64,000 bases of DNA, from positions 248,001 through 312,000 of the forward strand of contig JAUXOL010000022.1 of NCBI GenBank assembly GCA_030682375.1, read 5' to 3'. Below are positions 63,042-64,000 of the stretch, piece after piece. Under the pieces are notes generated by a model that was given only the letters and a program-made list of their open reading frames with translations, was not told the DNA's origin and did no database searches. Position numbers and translations under genes: made by a program. Source of the DNA: Gallionella sp. (GTDB taxonomy: Bacteria > Pseudomonadota > Gammaproteobacteria > Burkholderiales > Gallionellaceae). Within the stretch, counting starts at the first letter, position 1. Each line of letters starts with the position of its first letter.

Positions 63042-64000
63042 TTACGAGTTGTAAGCGCGCTCGCCGTGGCTGGTGGTGTCCAGACCTTCGCGTTCGTCTT
63101 CTTCCTTGACGCGCAGGCCGATGGTCAGGTCCACGATCTTGTAGCAGATGAAGGCGGCTACGCCGGACCAGATCACCGAGGTCAGCACAGCCTGTGTTTG
63201 TATCCACAGTTGCGAGCTGATCGTGGTGTCGACGATGGTGTTGTTGACGTAGTCGATGATGCCGGTGCCGCCCATGCTCCAGGTGTTGAACACGCCGGTG
63301 AGCAGCGCGCCCAAAATACCGCCCAGAGCGTGGATGCCGAATACGTCCAGCGCATCGTCCGCACCCAGCATCTTCTTCAGACCGGTCACGCCCCAGAAGC
63401 AGACGATACCTGCCAGTGCGCCGATGACCAGACCGCCGCCGATGCCGACCCAGCCGCAGGCCGGGGTGATGGCGACCAGACCGGCAACTGCACCGGAGGC
63501 CGCACCCAGCAGGCTGGGCTTGCCCTTCAGCATCCATTCGCATGCCAGCCAGGTCAGCACTGCGGCAGCAGTAGCGAACAGGGTGTTAGCGAAGGCCAGG
63601 GTAGCCGTGCCGCCCGCTTCCAGCGCAGAGCCTGCGTTGAAACCGAACCAGCCCACCCACAGCAACGATGCACCGATCATGGTCATCACCAGATTGTGCG
63701 GAGCCATCGGCTCTTTGCCGTAACCGATACGCTTGCCCACCAGGTACGCGCCCACCAGACCGGCTACACCGGCGTTGATGTGCACCACGGTGCCGCCTGC
63801 GAAGTCCAGCGCGCCCTTCTGGAACAGCCAGCCGGATGCAGCAACTGCAGCAGCAGCGGCATCAGCATCGGTGAACGCATCCGGGCCGGGCCAGAACCAG
63901 ACCATGTGTGCGATCGGCAGGTAGCTGAAGGTGAACCACAGTGCGGAGAACAGCAGCACGGCGGAGAACTTCATGCGCTCGGCGAAACCGCCCACGATCA
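63042..64000 (-). CDS. amt: Ammonium transporter (N-terminus outside window)
   Basis: AmtB/Amt-family ammonium channel. The visible ~320 residues contain the two pore histidines in TVVHINAGVAGL and DVFGIHALGG, the NLVMTMIGASLLWVGWFGFN block, and multiple membrane helices. The cytoplasmic tail ends KEEDEREGLDTTSHGERAYN S. The start and any glnK partner lie beyond the right edge. Its 3' end is duplicated at 61446-61682. The gene fits the nitrogen-acquisition theme of the guanidine locus but is separately transcribed. Confidence 0.95.
   Translation of the reverse strand, partial: IVGGFAERMKFSAVLLFSALWFTFSYLPIAHMVWFWPGPDAFTDADAAAAAVAASGWLFQKGALDFAGGTVVHINAGVAGLVGAYLVGKRIGYGKEPMAPHNLVMTMIGASLLWVGWFGFNAGSALEAGGTATLAFANTLFATAAAVLTWLACEWMLKGKPSLLGAASGAVAGLVAITPACGWVGIGGGLVIGALAGIVCFWGVTGLKKMLGADDALDVFGIHALGGILGALLTGVFNTWSMGGTGIIDYVNNTIVDTTISSQLWIQTQAVLTSVIWSGVAAFICYKIVDLTIGLRVKEEDEREGLDTTSHGERAYNS

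Overview
The window looks like a chromosomal segment of an autotrophic betaproteobacterium, close to the iron-oxidising Gallionellaceae (Sideroxydans/Gallionella type). This is an inference from gene content and order: a Calvin-cycle phosphoribulokinase next to leuS; the betaproteobacterial polA / LOG / DUF2782 / thrB block; a minimal HPr-EI-IIA phosphotransferase module; a ferrooxidans-type GshA; and metX-metW. No rRNA, tRNA or CRISPR array was seen. Core genes are GC-rich. The restriction modules, the NERD gene and the toxin-antitoxin remnant are visibly more AT-rich.

Layout. 1-3140: leuS (runs off the left edge) diverging from prk. 3232-11720: a defence block with a truncated RhuM-like gene and a type I restriction system hsdM-hsdS-fic-hsdR. 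The fic gene lies in a cassette bounded by inverted 143-bp repeats and by a duplicated copy of the hsdR 5' end. 11747-21315: slyX, uvrD, a MEKHLA-domain protein, two membrane proteins, thrB, DUF2782, LOG and polA, with a repeat element spliced in frame into polA. 21334-23386: a NERD/zinc-finger protein, a decayed toxin-antitoxin pair and a DUF167 gene. 23478-26707: an AmpG-like transporter, metW and metX behind a SAM-II riboswitch and terminator. 26802-30200: oxyR-ahpC-ahpF with an OxyR box before ahpC. 30223-35283 (minus strand): ptsI, ptsH, an EIIA gene, a small membrane protein, apbE and gshA. 35439-45662: an ABC-F ATPase, murI, purU and a signalling cluster (two GGDEF proteins, a Ser/Thr kinase, an EAL protein and a chemoreceptor).

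45768-58642 is the most interesting region: a guanidine-assimilation locus. A candidate NtrC site, a sigma-54 promoter and a guanidine-I (ykkC) riboswitch with an overlapping terminator precede an ABC permease and ATPase, the two carboxyguanidine deiminase subunits (annotated elsewhere as urea-carboxylase-associated proteins), a biotin-dependent guanidine carboxylase, allophanate hydrolase and an uncharacterised TIM-barrel protein. A second sigma-54 promoter precedes the periplasmic binding protein. A DMT transporter and a lactonase-like metallo-hydrolase follow. Guanidine would be imported, carboxylated, deiminated to allophanate and hydrolysed to ammonia and CO2, under both nitrogen-limitation and ligand control.

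58672-61094 holds a type II-like restriction-modification operon (C5 methyltransferase, nuclease, small protein). 61446-63082 holds a nucleotidyltransferase-fold gene flanked by a partial duplication of the 3' end of amt. The ammonium transporter amt runs off the right edge. Several interspersed palindromic repeat families sit between genes, and some have entered coding sequence (polA, murI, hsdM, and the apbE start).
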